Assembly (NCBI GenBank): GCA_030621845.1
Contig: JAUXHA010000003.1
Span: forward strand, 1-64,000
Direction of reading: 5' to 3'
DNA: 64,000 nt
Source of the DNA: Spongiibacteraceae bacterium
GTDB lineage: Bacteria > Pseudomonadota > Gammaproteobacteria > Pseudomonadales > Dasaniaceae
In this document: piece by piece, positions 28,633-38,878 of the stretch
Position numbering within the stretch: position 1 is the stretch's first letter
How the letters are laid out: each line of letters starts with the position of its first letter
The notes under the pieces: generated by a model
Databases searched by the model: none
Seen by the model: only the letters and a program-made list of their open reading frames with translations
Told to the model about the DNA's origin: nothing
Made by a program: the position numbers and the translations under genes

Positions 28633-31444
28633 ACAGGCGCTGCTCACCCGAGCCATCAATATTATCAATACAGCGGCCACAGAGCAGCGGATGGCTGGCG
28701 TGACTGCCCACATCCTCCCGGTGATGCCAGCAACGATCACATTTTTGAGCGGGACTGGCAGTAATCCGCAGCTCAAGCCCATCCACCTCGGTCGGCTCGG
28801 CAGCAGAGGCTGCCGATAGCGGCTGGATAGTGGCGGTTGAGGTAATCAGCGTAAAACGTAACTCATCACCCAGGCACCCCAGTTGCTCGGCCAGTGAACC
28901 GTCACAGAACAGCGTGACATCAGCGGCCAGTGAACTGCCGATTTTTCCATCGCTACGAGCGGTTTCCAATTGTTTGTTGACCGCCGTTTTCACCGCCATA
29001 ATTGATTCCCAATAGCTGGCATTCAATTCGCAGTCATCATCCAGGCGATCCAGCCCCTGATACCACTGGCTTAAAAATACCGACTCTTCACGTTCACCGG
29101 GTATATGCTGCCACAATTCATCCGCAGTAAAACTCAGGATCGGGGTAATCCAGCGGGTGAGGGCTTCCACGATGCGGTACAGCGCCGTCTGTGCTGAACG
29201 CCGCGCCAGACTGTCTGCCTGGGTGGTGTATTGACGATCCTTGATTACATCGAGATAAAAACCGCCCAGCTCCAGCACACAGAAATTATGTAACTTCTGG
29301 TAAATAACATGGAACTGGTAGCTTTCATAAGCCGCTATGATTTCATCCTGCAGCCGCGCAGCCGCATCCACTACCCAGCAATCCAATGCCAGCATCTTGT
29401 CCACCGGCACGATGTGCTGTGTTGGCTCAAAACCGGAAAGGTTGGACAGTAAAAAGCGCGCGGTATTGCGAATGCGACGATAGGAATCAGCGGTACGTTT
29501 GAAGTTCTCATCGCTGACGGTCATTTCATTCCGGTAATCCGTCGCCGCCACCCACAAGCGAAGAATATCTGCACCCAGACTATTAATCACTTGCTTCGGG
29601 GGAATCACATTGCCGATCGACTTCGACATCTTGCGGCCCTGGGCATCGATAGTAAAACCATGGGTCAGCACTTCTTGATAGGGCGCGCAACCGTGCATCG
29701 CCACCGAGGTCAACAATGATGACTGAAACCAACCCCGATGCTGGTCCGAGCCTTCCAGATACATATTAGCGGGAAAGCCTAGCTGCTCACGACGCGCCAG
29801 TACACTGGCATGGGTCACCCCGGAGTCAAACCAGACATCCAGGGTATCGGTAACTTTTTCATAATGTTCGGCATCGTCAGCCAATAATTCAGCCGCATCC
29901 AACTCAAACCAGGCTTCAATACCCTTTTCTTCAACCCGCTGCGCTACGGCCTCGATTAGACGCGGAGTATCGGGGTGCAAGGCAGCCGTTTCTTTATGGA
30001 TAAACAGGGCAATCGGTACACCCCAGGTACGCTGGCGGGAAATACACCAGTCGGGACGATCATTCATCATCGACTCGATACGCGCCTTGCCCCAGGATGG
30101 CATCCACGCAACTTTTTCCACCTCCGCCATAGCCTGCCCTCGCAAGCCATTTTTCTCCATGCTGATAAACCACTGTGGCGTGGCCCGAAAAATAATCGGC
30201 GTTTTATGCCGCCAGCAATGGGGATAGCTGTGCGAAATATCTTCGTGATGTAGCAGTGCAGATTTTTCCTTCAGAACTTCAATCACCAGGCTGTTAGCTT
30301 TTAGCACATGCTGGCCGGCAAATAATTCGGTATCTGGCAGATAAACACCATTGGCACCCACCGGGTTCAATACCGCGAGGCCGTACTGCTGACCGACATT
30401 GAAATCGTCTACGCCATGACCGGGAGCGGTGTGCACCGCGCCGGTACCCGCCTCGGTGGTCACATGGTCACCGAGAACAATCGGCACCTGACGCTGATAG
30501 AATGGATGCTGCAATAGCTGCTGTTCCAGCGCCTGCCCCTTGCAGCGACCCAGTATACGGTAATCGTCAACGCCAATCCGCTGCAACACCGATTCGTGCA
30601 ATGCCTCGGCCAGTAATACATTGCGCGGCGTGTTGTGCTGCGAAAAAGCGACCAACACATAGTCCAGTTCAGGGTGCAGGCTGACCGCCAGGTTAGCAGG
30701 GAGTGTCCAGGGTGTGGTAGTCCAGATAGCCAGCGAAACACTGCCCTGCACAGCCTCACTCACAGCGCAGGCTGATAGCAGCGCCGCTTTATCAATAACA
30801 TCAAAGACTACATCGATGGAGGGAGAAACCTTGTCCTGGTATTCGACCTCGGCTTCTGCCAGTGCCGATGCGCAATCCATACACCAGTGCACCGGCTTAA
30901 ACCCTTTTTGCAAATGACCGTTTTCTACAATTTTTCCCAACGAGCGAATGATGTCCGCCTCATTATTAAAGCTCATGGTCAGATAGGGATTATCCCATTC
31001 ACCCAGCACCCCCAGGCGTTTAAAGCTCTCGCGCTGGCCATCGACCTGCTTTTGCGCATACTCACGGCATTTTTGCCTGAACGCAGAGGCGGGAATTTTC
31101 ACCCCGGCTTTACCGACTTTCTTTTCAACATTCAGCTCAATCGGCAGGCCATGACAATCCCAACCGGGCACATAAGGGGCATCGAAACCATTCATGGTTT
31201 TCGATTTAACGATAATATCCTTGATGATTTTATTCAGCGCATGACCCAGATGGATTTCTCCATTGGCATAGGGCGGCCCATCGTGAAGAATAAATTTTTC
31301 TCGCCCCTGGCAACTCTCACGAATTTTTTCGTAAAGTTTATCTTGCTGCCAACGCTTTAGCATTTCCGGCTCACGCTGGGCCAGATTCGCCTTCATTGGG
31401 AACGCCGTCTTGGGTAAGTTCAGTGTTGCCTTATAATCACTCAT
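28625..31444 (-). CDS. ileS: Isoleucyl-tRNA synthetase
   Basis: A 939-residue class I synthetase: HLGH at about 65-68 ([12 protein letters not shown]), an editing (CP1) domain, [10 protein letters not shown] as the KMSKS loop, and a C-terminal zinc finger ([12 protein letters not shown] ... LCGRC). The length and zinc finger mark the bacterial type 1 form. It sits between ribF (12 nt upstream) and lspA (8-nt overlap). It supplies charged tRNA for isoleucine made by the ilv genes elsewhere in the window. Confidence 0.97.
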   Translation of the reverse strand: MSDYKATLNLPKTAFPMKANLAQREPEMLKRWQQDKLYEKIRESCQGREKFILHDGPPYANGEIHLGHALNKIIKDIIVKSKTMNGFDAPYVPGWDCHGLPIELNVEKKVGKAGVKIPASAFRQKCREYAQKQVDGQRESFKRLGVLGEWDNPYLTMSFNNEADIIRSLGKIVENGHLQKGFKPVHWCMDCASALAEAEVEYQDKVSPSIDVVFDVIDKAALLSACAVSEAVQGSVSLAIWTTTPWTLPANLAVSLHPELDYVLVAFSQHNTPRNVLLAEALHESVLQRIGVDDYRILGRCKGQALEQQLLQHPFYQRQVPIVLGDHVTTEAGTGAVHTAPGHGVDDFNVGQQYGLAVLNPVGANGVYLPDTELFAGQHVLKANSLVIEVLKEKSALLHHEDISHSYPHCWRHKTPIIFRATPQWFISMEKNGLRGQAMAEVEKVAWMPSWGKARIESMMNDRPDWCISRQRTWGVPIALFIHKETAALHPDTPRLIEAVAQRVEEKGIEAWFELDAAELLADDAEHYEKVTDTLDVWFDSGVTHASVLARREQLGFPANMYLEGSDQHRGWFQSSLLTSVAMHGCAPYQEVLTHGFTIDAQGRKMSKSIGNVIPPKQVINSLGADILRLWVAATDYRNEMTVSDENFKRTADSYRRIRNTARFLLSNLSGFEPTQHIVPVDKMLALDCWVVDAAARLQDEIIAAYESYQFHVIYQKLHNFCVLELGGFYLDVIKDRQYTTQADSLARRSAQTALYRIVEALTRWITPILSFTADELWQHIPGEREESVFLSQWYQGLDRLDDDCELNASYWESIMAVKTAVNKQLETARSDGKIGSSLAADVTLFCDGSLAEQLGCLGDELRFTLITSTATIQPLSAASAAEPTEVDGLELRITASPAQKCDRCWHHREDVGSHASHPLLCGRCIDNIDGSGEQRLYA

Positions 31445-31456
31445 AGATTTATATCA

Positions 31457-32407
31457 CTAACGCTTTATATCAGTTTCATGCAGGCCAAAATAATTCAACC
31501 CATAGTTAATATCACGATTAATATTTTCTTTCAGTTCATCCAGGGATGAAAATTTCTTCTCGTCACGAATCTTGTTACGAAAGACTACTTTAATTTTTTG
31601 GCCGTAAATGTCTTTATTAAAATTAAAGATATGCACTTCTAAAATGGCTTCAGTTAAATCACCTACGGTAGGCCGCGTACCAACATTGGCCACACCATAA
31701 ATCGGCGTATCCCCCAGGCCTTCCACCTCCACCGCATAAACACCGGACAAGGCCGAACGAATTCTACGTAACTGCAGGTTAGCCGTGGGAACATTCAGCT
31801 GCCTGCCTAACTGCTTACCGACAATCACACGACCAGAAATACTGTAAGGCTGACCCAGCAGGGTCTCGGCCAGGGAAAAATCAGCATGTTCCAGCGCCTG
31901 GCGAATACGCGTGCTACTCACGCGCTGATCACCGACCCGCAAGGTTGAAGTATCTTCGACTTCAAAGCCATACTGTTCACCAGCCGTTTTCAATACCTTG
32001 AAGTCGCCATCACGATCACGACCAAAGCGCAGGTCATCGCCGACGACCAGGTACTCTGCAGCCAGACCATCAACGAAGACTTTTTTGATAAATTCCCTGG
32101 CACCCATCTCGCGAAAGGTCGAGGTAAAACGAATCCGCAGTACGCGATCAATACCCAACTGCCGAAAAGCCTGGAATTTTTCCCGAAAACTCATCAGCCG
32201 GGCCGGCGCCTGGGCCGGAGCAAAATACTCCCTGGGCAATGGTTCAAAAATCACCACCACACTGGGCAGACCCAACTGCCGGCCTTTTTCAATTAGCTGA
32301 TTTAAAACCTGGCGATGCCCATAATGAACGCCATCAAAAGCACCAATCGTAGCCACACAGCCCCGATGCCGAGGACGCAAATTATGTAAACCGCGAATAA
32401 GCTCCAT
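31457..32407 (-). CDS. ribF: RibF, bifunctional riboflavin kinase / FAD synthetase
   Basis: A 316-residue enzyme converting riboflavin to FMN and then FAD. The N-terminal adenylyltransferase has IGAFDGVHYGHRQV; the C-terminal riboflavin kinase has VPTANLQL and the metal-binding region GVYAVEV. The start is the ATG at 32407, giving MELIRGLHNL, which resembles E. coli MKLIRGIHNL; a TTG seven codons earlier is less likely. It is the first gene of the ribF-ileS-lspA-fkpB-ispH run. Confidence 0.95.
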   Translation of the reverse strand: MELIRGLHNLRPRHRGCVATIGAFDGVHYGHRQVLNQLIEKGRQLGLPSVVVIFEPLPREYFAPAQAPARLMSFREKFQAFRQLGIDRVLRIRFTSTFREMGAREFIKKVFVDGLAAEYLVVGDDLRFGRDRDGDFKVLKTAGEQYGFEVEDTSTLRVGDQRVSSTRIRQALEHADFSLAETLLGQPYSISGRVIVGKQLGRQLNVPTANLQLRRIRSALSGVYAVEVEGLGDTPIYGVANVGTRPTVGDLTEAILEVHIFNFNKDIYGQKIKVVFRNKIRDEKKFSSLDELKENINRDINYGLNYFGLHETDIKR

Positions 32408-32440
32408 GAAACCGCAAACAGTGGCCAAAATCAGCGATGG

Positions 32441-32446
32441 ATTATA
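32441..32446 (-). promoter_or_regulatory. -10 element of the ribF-ileS-lspA operon
   Basis: A perfect TATAAT on the minus strand lies 33 nt upstream of the ribF ATG, in the 177-nt gap after murJ. No good -35 is found at the usual distance (GAGAAA with a 17-nt spacer is the nearest), so it may need an activator or be weak. Confidence 0.4.
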
Positions 32447-32584
32447 GCCTAGTCTCGCGCGTATTTCTCACAAGGATTCGGGATTTTCTACTGGCGTTGA
32501 CACCACACAGTGTAATCTCCGAAAGCTTCCCTGATACCGCCAAGCTAAACGACAGCTCAGCAATGGCTTAAGGCCCTAAGGCAG

Positions 32585-34171
32585 TTACGCCCTGTAATGC
32601 ACCTTGAAATGACCGGGACGGACACCCAGCAAGCCAAGAACGATAAAATAGACCAGCGCGCCGGCCAGGCAAATTGGCAGGATATTGCTCAGTCGCTGCC
32701 ACCAGGACCACTGTAACCACTGTAATTGTTCCGGCGTCAACCACCACACCACAGCGGCCATCAACAGGGTCGCCAGGACAATTCTGCCCAGGTTCAGCAA
32801 AAACCCACGCTGTGGAATATAGACCTGTTTTCTACGCAGGCCACGATAAAGCAGCCAGGCATTGAGGCATGCCGCGAGGGATGTCGCCAGGGCCAGGCCG
32901 ACATGGCCAATCTGCCAATAATGATGCAGAGGAACCACGAAGACAACATTCAACAGCATATTGGCAGCCATGGCCTTGATCCCAATAGCCACCGGGGTCC
33001 TGGTATCCTGTCGCGAAAAATAACCCGGCGCCAACACCTTGATTAACATAAAGGCTAGCAAACCAACGGAATAGGCCCTTAAACTCAACACCGCCATTGA
33101 AATATCGTTAGCGGTCATCTTGCCGTACTGGAATAAAGTCATCAGGATCGGTTCAGCCAGTAACATTAACGCCACCGCCGCGGGTAAGGCGATGAATAAC
33201 ACCATCCGGATCGCCCAATCCAGGGTCGATGAAAACTGCTCACTGTTCGCCGCCGCCTGATCGCGGGACAGGCTGGGCAGGATCACCGTACTGATCGCAA
33301 TGGCGAACACACCCAGCGGAAACTCCACCAGGCGATCAGAATAATACAACCAGGACACACTACCCGTAGGCAGAAAAGAAGCCAGCACCGTATCCAGTAA
33401 TAAATTAATCTGGCTAACAGAGACCCCAAAAATCGCCGGCCCCATTAGTTTAAGGATTCTTCGAACCCCCTCGTGCTGCAAATCCCAGTGCGGTCGGGGT
33501 GTTAACTTCAAGCTATGCAAGAAAGGTAATTGAAAGGTCAGCTGGATAATGCCCGCCATTAACACACCCCAGGCCAGGGCGAAGGCAGGCTCCTCAAACC
33601 AGGGCGCAGCAAACACAGCCGCACTGATTAAGGTGATATTCAACAGTACCGGGGTAAACGCCGGCACCGCAAAGTGCCCATAGCAATTGAGCACCGCACC
33701 AGAGAAGCCGGTGAGCGAAATTAACAGCAGATAGGGAAAGGTCACCCGGATCATATCGCTGGTGAGACGAAACTTTTCCGTATCATCCATAAACCAGCCG
33801 GGAGCAAATAAGGCGGCCACCGCCGGTGACGCCACCACCACCAGGCTGGTCACCAGCAATAAACTACCGCCCAGTACACCGGCAACGCGATCCAGTAGCG
33901 CTCGCACCTCAGCGACTGAACGCTGGCTTCGATACTCGGAAAGCACCGGCACAAACGCCTGGGAAAAGGCACCCTCTGCAAACAGCCGGCGCATAAAATT
34001 GGGGATTTTGAAGGCAACAAAATAAGCATCTGCGGCGGGACTGGCACCGATAAAGCCGGCAATCACCACATCCCGAGCCAAGCCCAACAAACGCGACAAC
34101 AGCGTCATGGTACCCACCACCAGGCTGGATTTAGCTAAACCGGGTGCTTTTTCACTGTTGTTGGCAGACAA
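32585..34171 (-). CDS. murJ: MurJ, lipid II flippase
   Basis: A 528-residue MviN/MurJ protein with about 14 membrane helices that moves lipid II across the inner membrane for peptidoglycan synthesis. Family segments are seen in TLLSRLLGLARDVVIAGFIG near the N-terminus and NFMRRLFAEGAFSQAFVPV (residues about 54-72), with the conserved central-cavity arginines. It is followed by ribF after 177 nt. The gene order murJ-ribF is standard; the usual rpsT is not beside it here. Confidence 0.95.
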   Translation of the reverse strand: MSANNSEKAPGLAKSSLVVGTMTLLSRLLGLARDVVIAGFIGASPAADAYFVAFKIPNFMRRLFAEGAFSQAFVPVLSEYRSQRSVAEVRALLDRVAGVLGGSLLLVTSLVVVASPAVAALFAPGWFMDDTEKFRLTSDMIRVTFPYLLLISLTGFSGAVLNCYGHFAVPAFTPVLLNITLISAAVFAAPWFEEPAFALAWGVLMAGIIQLTFQLPFLHSLKLTPRPHWDLQHEGVRRILKLMGPAIFGVSVSQINLLLDTVLASFLPTGSVSWLYYSDRLVEFPLGVFAIAISTVILPSLSRDQAAANSEQFSSTLDWAIRMVLFIALPAAVALMLLAEPILMTLFQYGKMTANDISMAVLSLRAYSVGLLAFMLIKVLAPGYFSRQDTRTPVAIGIKAMAANMLLNVVFVVPLHHYWQIGHVGLALATSLAACLNAWLLYRGLRRKQVYIPQRGFLLNLGRIVLATLLMAAVVWWLTPEQLQWLQWSWWQRLSNILPICLAGALVYFIVLGLLGVRPGHFKVHYRA

Positions 34172-34231
34172 ACGCTCACTCCACGCTTATTTGTATTTTC
34201 ACTTCTCACTTGCAGGTACCCGGAACTATTA

Positions 34232-35248
34232 TTAAAACCGACTCTTGGTATACCAGCGCACCTTGCGAGAATACTCATCCACCTGATCAACCACATCCAG
34301 AATCAACACGAACAGGGCCATACGCACCAACACACCGCTATCCGCCTGACGAAAAATGGCCAGATTAGGATTGTCGTTGAGGTCATTGTCGAGCTCATTG
34401 GCGCCCTCGCGGGAATCCCTGGGCAAGGGATGCATAATCACCGTATTAGGCTCGCAGTAACGGGTATAGATGGCCTGATTCAGGCGGTAGCGGCCACGGT
34501 AAAGATCAGCCTCTTCCTGACTGGAAAAGCGCTCCTCCTGAATGCGGGTGGAGTAAGTAATATCCACTTTACCAATACCCTGCTCCAAACTATCCGACTC
34601 GATCACCGTCAGTTTTGCGCGACGCATTTGATCGACGATATCCTCCGGCATTTTTAATTCTTCTGGCGCGACCAAATGCACAGTGACGTTATTAAACAGA
34701 GTTAACAACTTACACAGCGAATGCACGGTGCGGCCAAATTTCAAGTCACCAATCAAGGCAATACGAAAACCATCGATGCCCTCATGCCCGCGGGAAATTA
34801 ATTCATTTTTAATAGTATAGAGATCCAGCAACGCCTGGCTGGGATGTTCATTGGCACCATCGCCACCGTTAATCACCGGCACCCGACTGGCCGAGGCGAA
34901 CTCTGACACTGAGCCGGACTGGGGGTGTCGCATGGCGATGACATCGCTATAGCCGCTCAATACCCTGGCGGTATCGTACAGTGACTCACCCTTGGCTATG
35001 GCCGAAGAAGCAATATCAGTGGTCTCACGCACATGACCACCGAGTAAATTAAACGCACAGCCAAAACTGACCCGGGTTCGGGTGCTGGGCTCAAAAAACA
35101 TCGAACCGAGAATAGCCCCATCCAGGACATGAGTAATACGTTGTCGCTGGGCATAGGGTTTCATCTGGTCAGCCACCTGGAAAATACGTTCGATTTCCTC
35201 TCGCTCGAATTGCCCAATCGATAAAATATGGCTTCCCGCAAACGTCAC
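34232..35248 (-). CDS. pyrB: Aspartate carbamoyltransferase catalytic subunit
   Basis: A 338-residue transcarbamylase making carbamoyl-aspartate, the first committed pyrimidine step. The carbamoyl-phosphate loop is FFEPSTRTRVSF, with HPSQALLDLYTI and HPLPRDSREGANEL further on. It is about 25 residues longer than E. coli PyrB, mostly at the C-terminus (VDEYSRKVRWYTKSRF). I prefer the GTG at 35248 with GGGGG 5 nt upstream; a TTG at 35263 is possible. No pyrI (regulatory subunit) or pyrC is adjacent, so its allosteric control is unclear. Confidence 0.92.
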   Translation of the reverse strand: MTFAGSHILSIGQFEREEIERIFQVADQMKPYAQRQRITHVLDGAILGSMFFEPSTRTRVSFGCAFNLLGGHVRETTDIASSAIAKGESLYDTARVLSGYSDVIAMRHPQSGSVSEFASASRVPVINGGDGANEHPSQALLDLYTIKNELISRGHEGIDGFRIALIGDLKFGRTVHSLCKLLTLFNNVTVHLVAPEELKMPEDIVDQMRRAKLTVIESDSLEQGIGKVDITYSTRIQEERFSSQEEADLYRGRYRLNQAIYTRYCEPNTVIMHPLPRDSREGANELDNDLNDNPNLAIFRQADSGVLVRMALFVLILDVVDQVDEYSRKVRWYTKSRF

Positions 35249-35291
35249 ACCAACCCCCTTCAAACCTTAAGTCATTAAACCTTGATCAATA

Positions 35292-37088
35292 TTATGATGC
35301 CGCCGCTGCCGGCGCATTGTTATCATCAAACTGTAACTTGGCCCAGCGTGCATACAAGGGCGAGCTGAGCAGTAATTGCTGATGACTACCGGTAGCAACC
35401 AGCTTGCCATGATCCAGCACTGCTATGGTATCGACATTCACCACCGTCGCCAAACGGTGGGCAATCACAATGCTGGTTCGATCTTGCATTAAATGCTCCA
35501 GCGCCTGCTGTACTTTATACTCACTCTCGGCATCCAGTGCACTGGTGGCTTCATCCAGTAGTAATAGTTTAGGATTTTTTAACACCGCCCGGGCAATCGC
35601 AATACGCTGGCGCTGCCCCCCCGACAAACGAATACCGGACTCGCCAACAAAGCTGTTGTAGGCCTCGGGCAAACGCTCGATAAACTCGGCCGCGTAGGCT
35701 GCATCAGCCGCTGCCCTCACCTCTGCGTCGCTGGCCTCGGGTCGACCATAGCGAATATTATCCATCACCGTGCCACTAAACAGTGCTGGCTGCTGGGGCA
35801 CGATAGCAATATGACGGCGTAAGTCCTCCAGTGCCAGCTCACGAATATCAACACCGTCAAAGCGGATAACACCCTCTTGCACATCGTAAAAGCGCAGCAA
35901 TAAATCAACCAGGGTTGATTTGCCGGCACCGGAGCTACCCACCAGCGCCATGCTGGTGCCCGCCGGGATAGACAGGGATAGCTGGTCAATGGCAGGCGTA
36001 TCGGGTCGTGAGGCATAGTGAAAGTGAACCGCCTCCAGACTTATCTCACCCCTGACCGGAGCCGACAATGGCTGCGGCTGAAGCGGCGATTGAACCTGGC
36101 TGTCCGCATGTAATAACTCCAGCAATCGCTCAGTAGCGCCCGCCGCCCGCATTAAGTCACCATAGACCTCACTGATCGCACCAACGGATGCCGCCACAAT
36201 CACCGCATAAAACACAAAGGCCGCCAACTCGCCACCGGTAATGCGTCCGGCAATCACATCGTGACCACCAACCCAAAGCATGATCGCAATAGCACCAAAC
36301 ACCAGAACAATCACTATCGCCGTCAGCCAGGCACGGTATTGAATACGCTGTCGACCGACATTGAACGTGGCCTCCACCTGACGGGAAAACTCATCACGAT
36401 CACTGCGCTGATGATTGAAGGCCTGCAGGATTTTAATATTTTTAATCGCCTCGCCGACAAAACCACCGACACTAGCCACCTTGTCCTGGCTAGTGCGCGA
36501 CAGATTCCGCACCCGCCGACCAAAAACAATAATCGGTAAAACCACCAGTGGCACGCTAAGCAACACAATACCGGTGAGCTTTGGATTAGTAACAAGCATC
36601 CAGATAATGCCACCGAAAAACATCAGGATATTACGCAAGGCCATCGACACCGAGGTACTAATTACCGTCTGCAACAAAGTGGTATCGGTGGTGATACGCG
36701 ACTGGATTTCACCGCTCAGGTTGGTTTCAAAAAAACCGGGATGCAGCTCAATCACATGGTTAAATACCTCCCTGCGTAAATCAGCACTGACCCGCTCACC
36801 CAACCAGGACACCAGGTAAAATCGCGCAAAGGTACCCGCCGCTAACAGGCACACCAGCGTCATCATTAATACCAACATCGTATTCAGGTCTTCGCTAGCA
36901 CCCGAACTAAAGCCCCGATCTACCAGCAAACGCAAACCCTGCCCCAAAGAAAGCGTCAGTAACGCAGTAAAAACCAGCGCCAAAAAAGCCCCTAACACCT
37001 GCCAGCGATAGGGACGGATAAAACCGAGCATCGAATTCAGCACACGAATATTGCGGCTGGACTCGCGTTGTTGAGTAACTTCGTTCAA
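35292..37088 (-). CDS. MsbA-like ABC transporter (fused permease-ATPase)
   Basis: A 598-residue half-transporter: six membrane helices (about 25-320), then an ATPase with Walker A GSSGAGKST, signature LSGGQRQRI, Walker B LLLLDEATSAL and the H-loop IAHR. It probably works as a homodimer exporting a lipid or hydrophobic compound. It resembles MsbA/multidrug exporters, but lpxK is not beside it and a true msbA may be elsewhere. The start is TTG at 37088 with AGGT 6 nt upstream. Confidence 0.88.
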   Translation of the reverse strand: MNEVTQQRESSRNIRVLNSMLGFIRPYRWQVLGAFLALVFTALLTLSLGQGLRLLVDRGFSSGASEDLNTMLVLMMTLVCLLAAGTFARFYLVSWLGERVSADLRREVFNHVIELHPGFFETNLSGEIQSRITTDTTLLQTVISTSVSMALRNILMFFGGIIWMLVTNPKLTGIVLLSVPLVVLPIIVFGRRVRNLSRTSQDKVASVGGFVGEAIKNIKILQAFNHQRSDRDEFSRQVEATFNVGRQRIQYRAWLTAIVIVLVFGAIAIMLWVGGHDVIAGRITGGELAAFVFYAVIVAASVGAISEVYGDLMRAAGATERLLELLHADSQVQSPLQPQPLSAPVRGEISLEAVHFHYASRPDTPAIDQLSLSIPAGTSMALVGSSGAGKSTLVDLLLRFYDVQEGVIRFDGVDIRELALEDLRRHIAIVPQQPALFSGTVMDNIRYGRPEASDAEVRAAADAAYAAEFIERLPEAYNSFVGESGIRLSGGQRQRIAIARAVLKNPKLLLLDEATSALDAESEYKVQQALEHLMQDRTSIVIAHRLATVVNVDTIAVLDHGKLVATGSHQQLLLSSPLYARWAKLQFDDNNAPAAAAS

Positions 37089-37163
37089 AAGATGACCTAA
37101 ACCTATTTAATTATCGGCGGTCATTATCGCCGCTATTGCCTTCTGCCGCCATGCAAATTTACT

Positions 37164-37439
37164 TTATGCTTCGATTAATTGCCGCTTTTGATCGCGTCCC
37201 AGCTGCTTAATAGCGGCTTCTCGCTTACTCGCCGAAGATCGATCCGCACAGGCTTCCCGGTAGACTACCGCAACGGGCTTATTGGCCCGGAAAAACTTGG
37301 CGCCCTTGTTATTATTGCCCTGACTGGTATCCAGATGCTCCTGAAAGCGCCGATCCACATCCGTGCTAATACCGGTATACAGCTTTCCGCCTGTGGTGCG
37401 CACCATATAAACCCACCAGTGATTCGTCTCCACACTCAA
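37164..37439 (-). CDS. GIY-YIG nuclease-domain protein
   Basis: A 91-residue single-domain GIY-YIG protein of the UPF0213/YhbQ kind: WWVYMVRTTGGKLYTGIS (the YV-Y-G core), RRFQEHLDTS and EAAIKQLGRDQK with the catalytic-type Glu. The start, TTG, overlaps the sbcB stop as TTGA (4 nt), so it is translationally coupled to exonuclease I. A role in DNA repair or structure-specific cleavage is plausible but not shown. Confidence 0.87.
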   Translation of the reverse strand: MSVETNHWWVYMVRTTGGKLYTGISTDVDRRFQEHLDTSQGNNNKGAKFFRANKPVAVVYREACADRSSASKREAAIKQLGRDQKRQLIEA

Positions 37440-38869
37440 GCCAGCAACTCATCGCTGTAGGCGAGTAGTTGCTGGAGAATCAAACGATCGCGATCGCTGC
37501 AGCCTTCTCCGGCGAGTTTTTCATCGATAATTTGAAGGAACTGCTCCATCACCAGAGCAGCACCGGCATCCGCATCGGTGAGGCGCAAGAAGCAATACTC
37601 CTGCCACAGCGAACGCTCCTGCCCGGAAAGTGTTTCTGGAAAATTACGTGCCCGATAGCGAAACAACATTTCATCCAGCCGTTTATCCTCAAAGGCAAAG
37701 GTTTGTGTGGCCAACTCCTGTGCCGAACTGCCCCGCACCCGACTCATCGCCTCCTTATCGTGCTGACCAAAAAAACCACCACTGTATAACATCTGGTCCG
37801 GGTCGGTGCGCTCGGGAAAATCATCCACAGAAAAAACCTCAGCCAATTTCGCTGCCAGTCCACTCGCTTGTTTTAACTGCTGGTAATGACCCCTGGCCCT
37901 ACCCAGGTCAATCTGTAAACGCTGGGCCACAGCATCATCCAGCAGTGATGTACTCACCACCACCGGACAGCGATTGGCATGCACGGTTTTCAGCGCAATA
38001 CGCTCAACACCCTCAAGCAATTGCTCCCTCGGCGTATACAATCGCTGGCGAATTTGATCCGCATTCAATTCAACTAAAGGCTGGGGATCAACGTTCAAAT
38101 CATAGCAAATCACCCCGTTATTATTGATCGGGTGCGTGGCCAGCGGCATCACCAGCGAGGTACAGAAGCGACTGGCGGGGAACATGGCCGAGGTATGCAA
38201 CACCGGTTTTTTCTCCACCACATCCAGCAGCGCCAGTACCTTGCGTTTATTGCGTAACTGGAATAGATAGTCAAACAGCTTCGGTTGCTGCTGTTTAATC
38301 AAGCGCGCCATAGCAATGGTGGCATAAACATCGGACAGCGCATCGTGCGCTGCCTCATGGCTAATATGATTGGCGCGGGTTAAGTCTTCCAGCCTGAAAC
38401 TGGGCGTCCCATCGGCGTGATCGGGCCATTCAATCCCCTCCGGGCGCAGCGCCCGGCATACCCGAACCATATCGATCAGGTCCCAACGGGAATTACCGTT
38501 TTGCCACTCCCGGGCATAGGGGTCGTAAAAATTCCGGTACAGGGTGTAACGGGTCACCTCGTCGTCGAAACGGATGCTGTTATAACCCACAGCGCAGGTG
38601 GCCGGCTGGGAAAATTGCTGGTGAATTTGTCGAATAAATTCCGCTTCAGGCACACCGTTTTCCCGTGCTTGCTGCGGTGTAATACCGGTAATCAGGCATG
38701 CCTCCGGGTGGGGCAGCGTATCACCGGCGGGCTGGCAGTAAATTACCAGCGGTTCACCTATGATGGTAAAATTTTCATCGGTACGAATACCGGCAAACTG
38801 GCTCGGCCTATCGCTGGCGGGGTTGGTGCCAAAGGTTTCGTAATCATGCCAATAAAAACTGAATGCCAC
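37436..38869 (-). CDS. sbcB: Exonuclease I (single-strand 3'-5' exonuclease)
   Basis: A 477-residue DEDDh exonuclease used in mismatch repair and recombination. The first catalytic motif is FYWHDYETFGTNP (D and E near residues 9-11), later motifs are GYNSIRFDDEV and AAHDALSDVYAT; the SH3-like and helical ExoI C-terminal domains follow. The start is GTG at 38869, 9 nt after the upstream TraB/GumN gene. The length is normal. Confidence 0.94.
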   Translation of the reverse strand: MAFSFYWHDYETFGTNPASDRPSQFAGIRTDENFTIIGEPLVIYCQPAGDTLPHPEACLITGITPQQARENGVPEAEFIRQIHQQFSQPATCAVGYNSIRFDDEVTRYTLYRNFYDPYAREWQNGNSRWDLIDMVRVCRALRPEGIEWPDHADGTPSFRLEDLTRANHISHEAAHDALSDVYATIAMARLIKQQQPKLFDYLFQLRNKRKVLALLDVVEKKPVLHTSAMFPASRFCTSLVMPLATHPINNNGVICYDLNVDPQPLVELNADQIRQRLYTPREQLLEGVERIALKTVHANRCPVVVSTSLLDDAVAQRLQIDLGRARGHYQQLKQASGLAAKLAEVFSVDDFPERTDPDQMLYSGGFFGQHDKEAMSRVRGSSAQELATQTFAFEDKRLDEMLFRYRARNFPETLSGQERSLWQEYCFLRLTDADAGAALVMEQFLQIIDEKLAGEGCSDRDRLILQQLLAYSDELLA

Positions 38870-38878
38870 TTGCGAATC

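Noticed and set aside
28633-28782. An upstream extension of lspA by 50 residues.
   Set aside because: It lies entirely within ileS in another frame and would place a long extension before the first membrane helix; the ATG at 28632 fits the family.
34172-34231. rpsT (ribosomal protein S20) expected beside murJ.
   Set aside because: The 60-nt gap before pyrB holds no such gene; it must be elsewhere.
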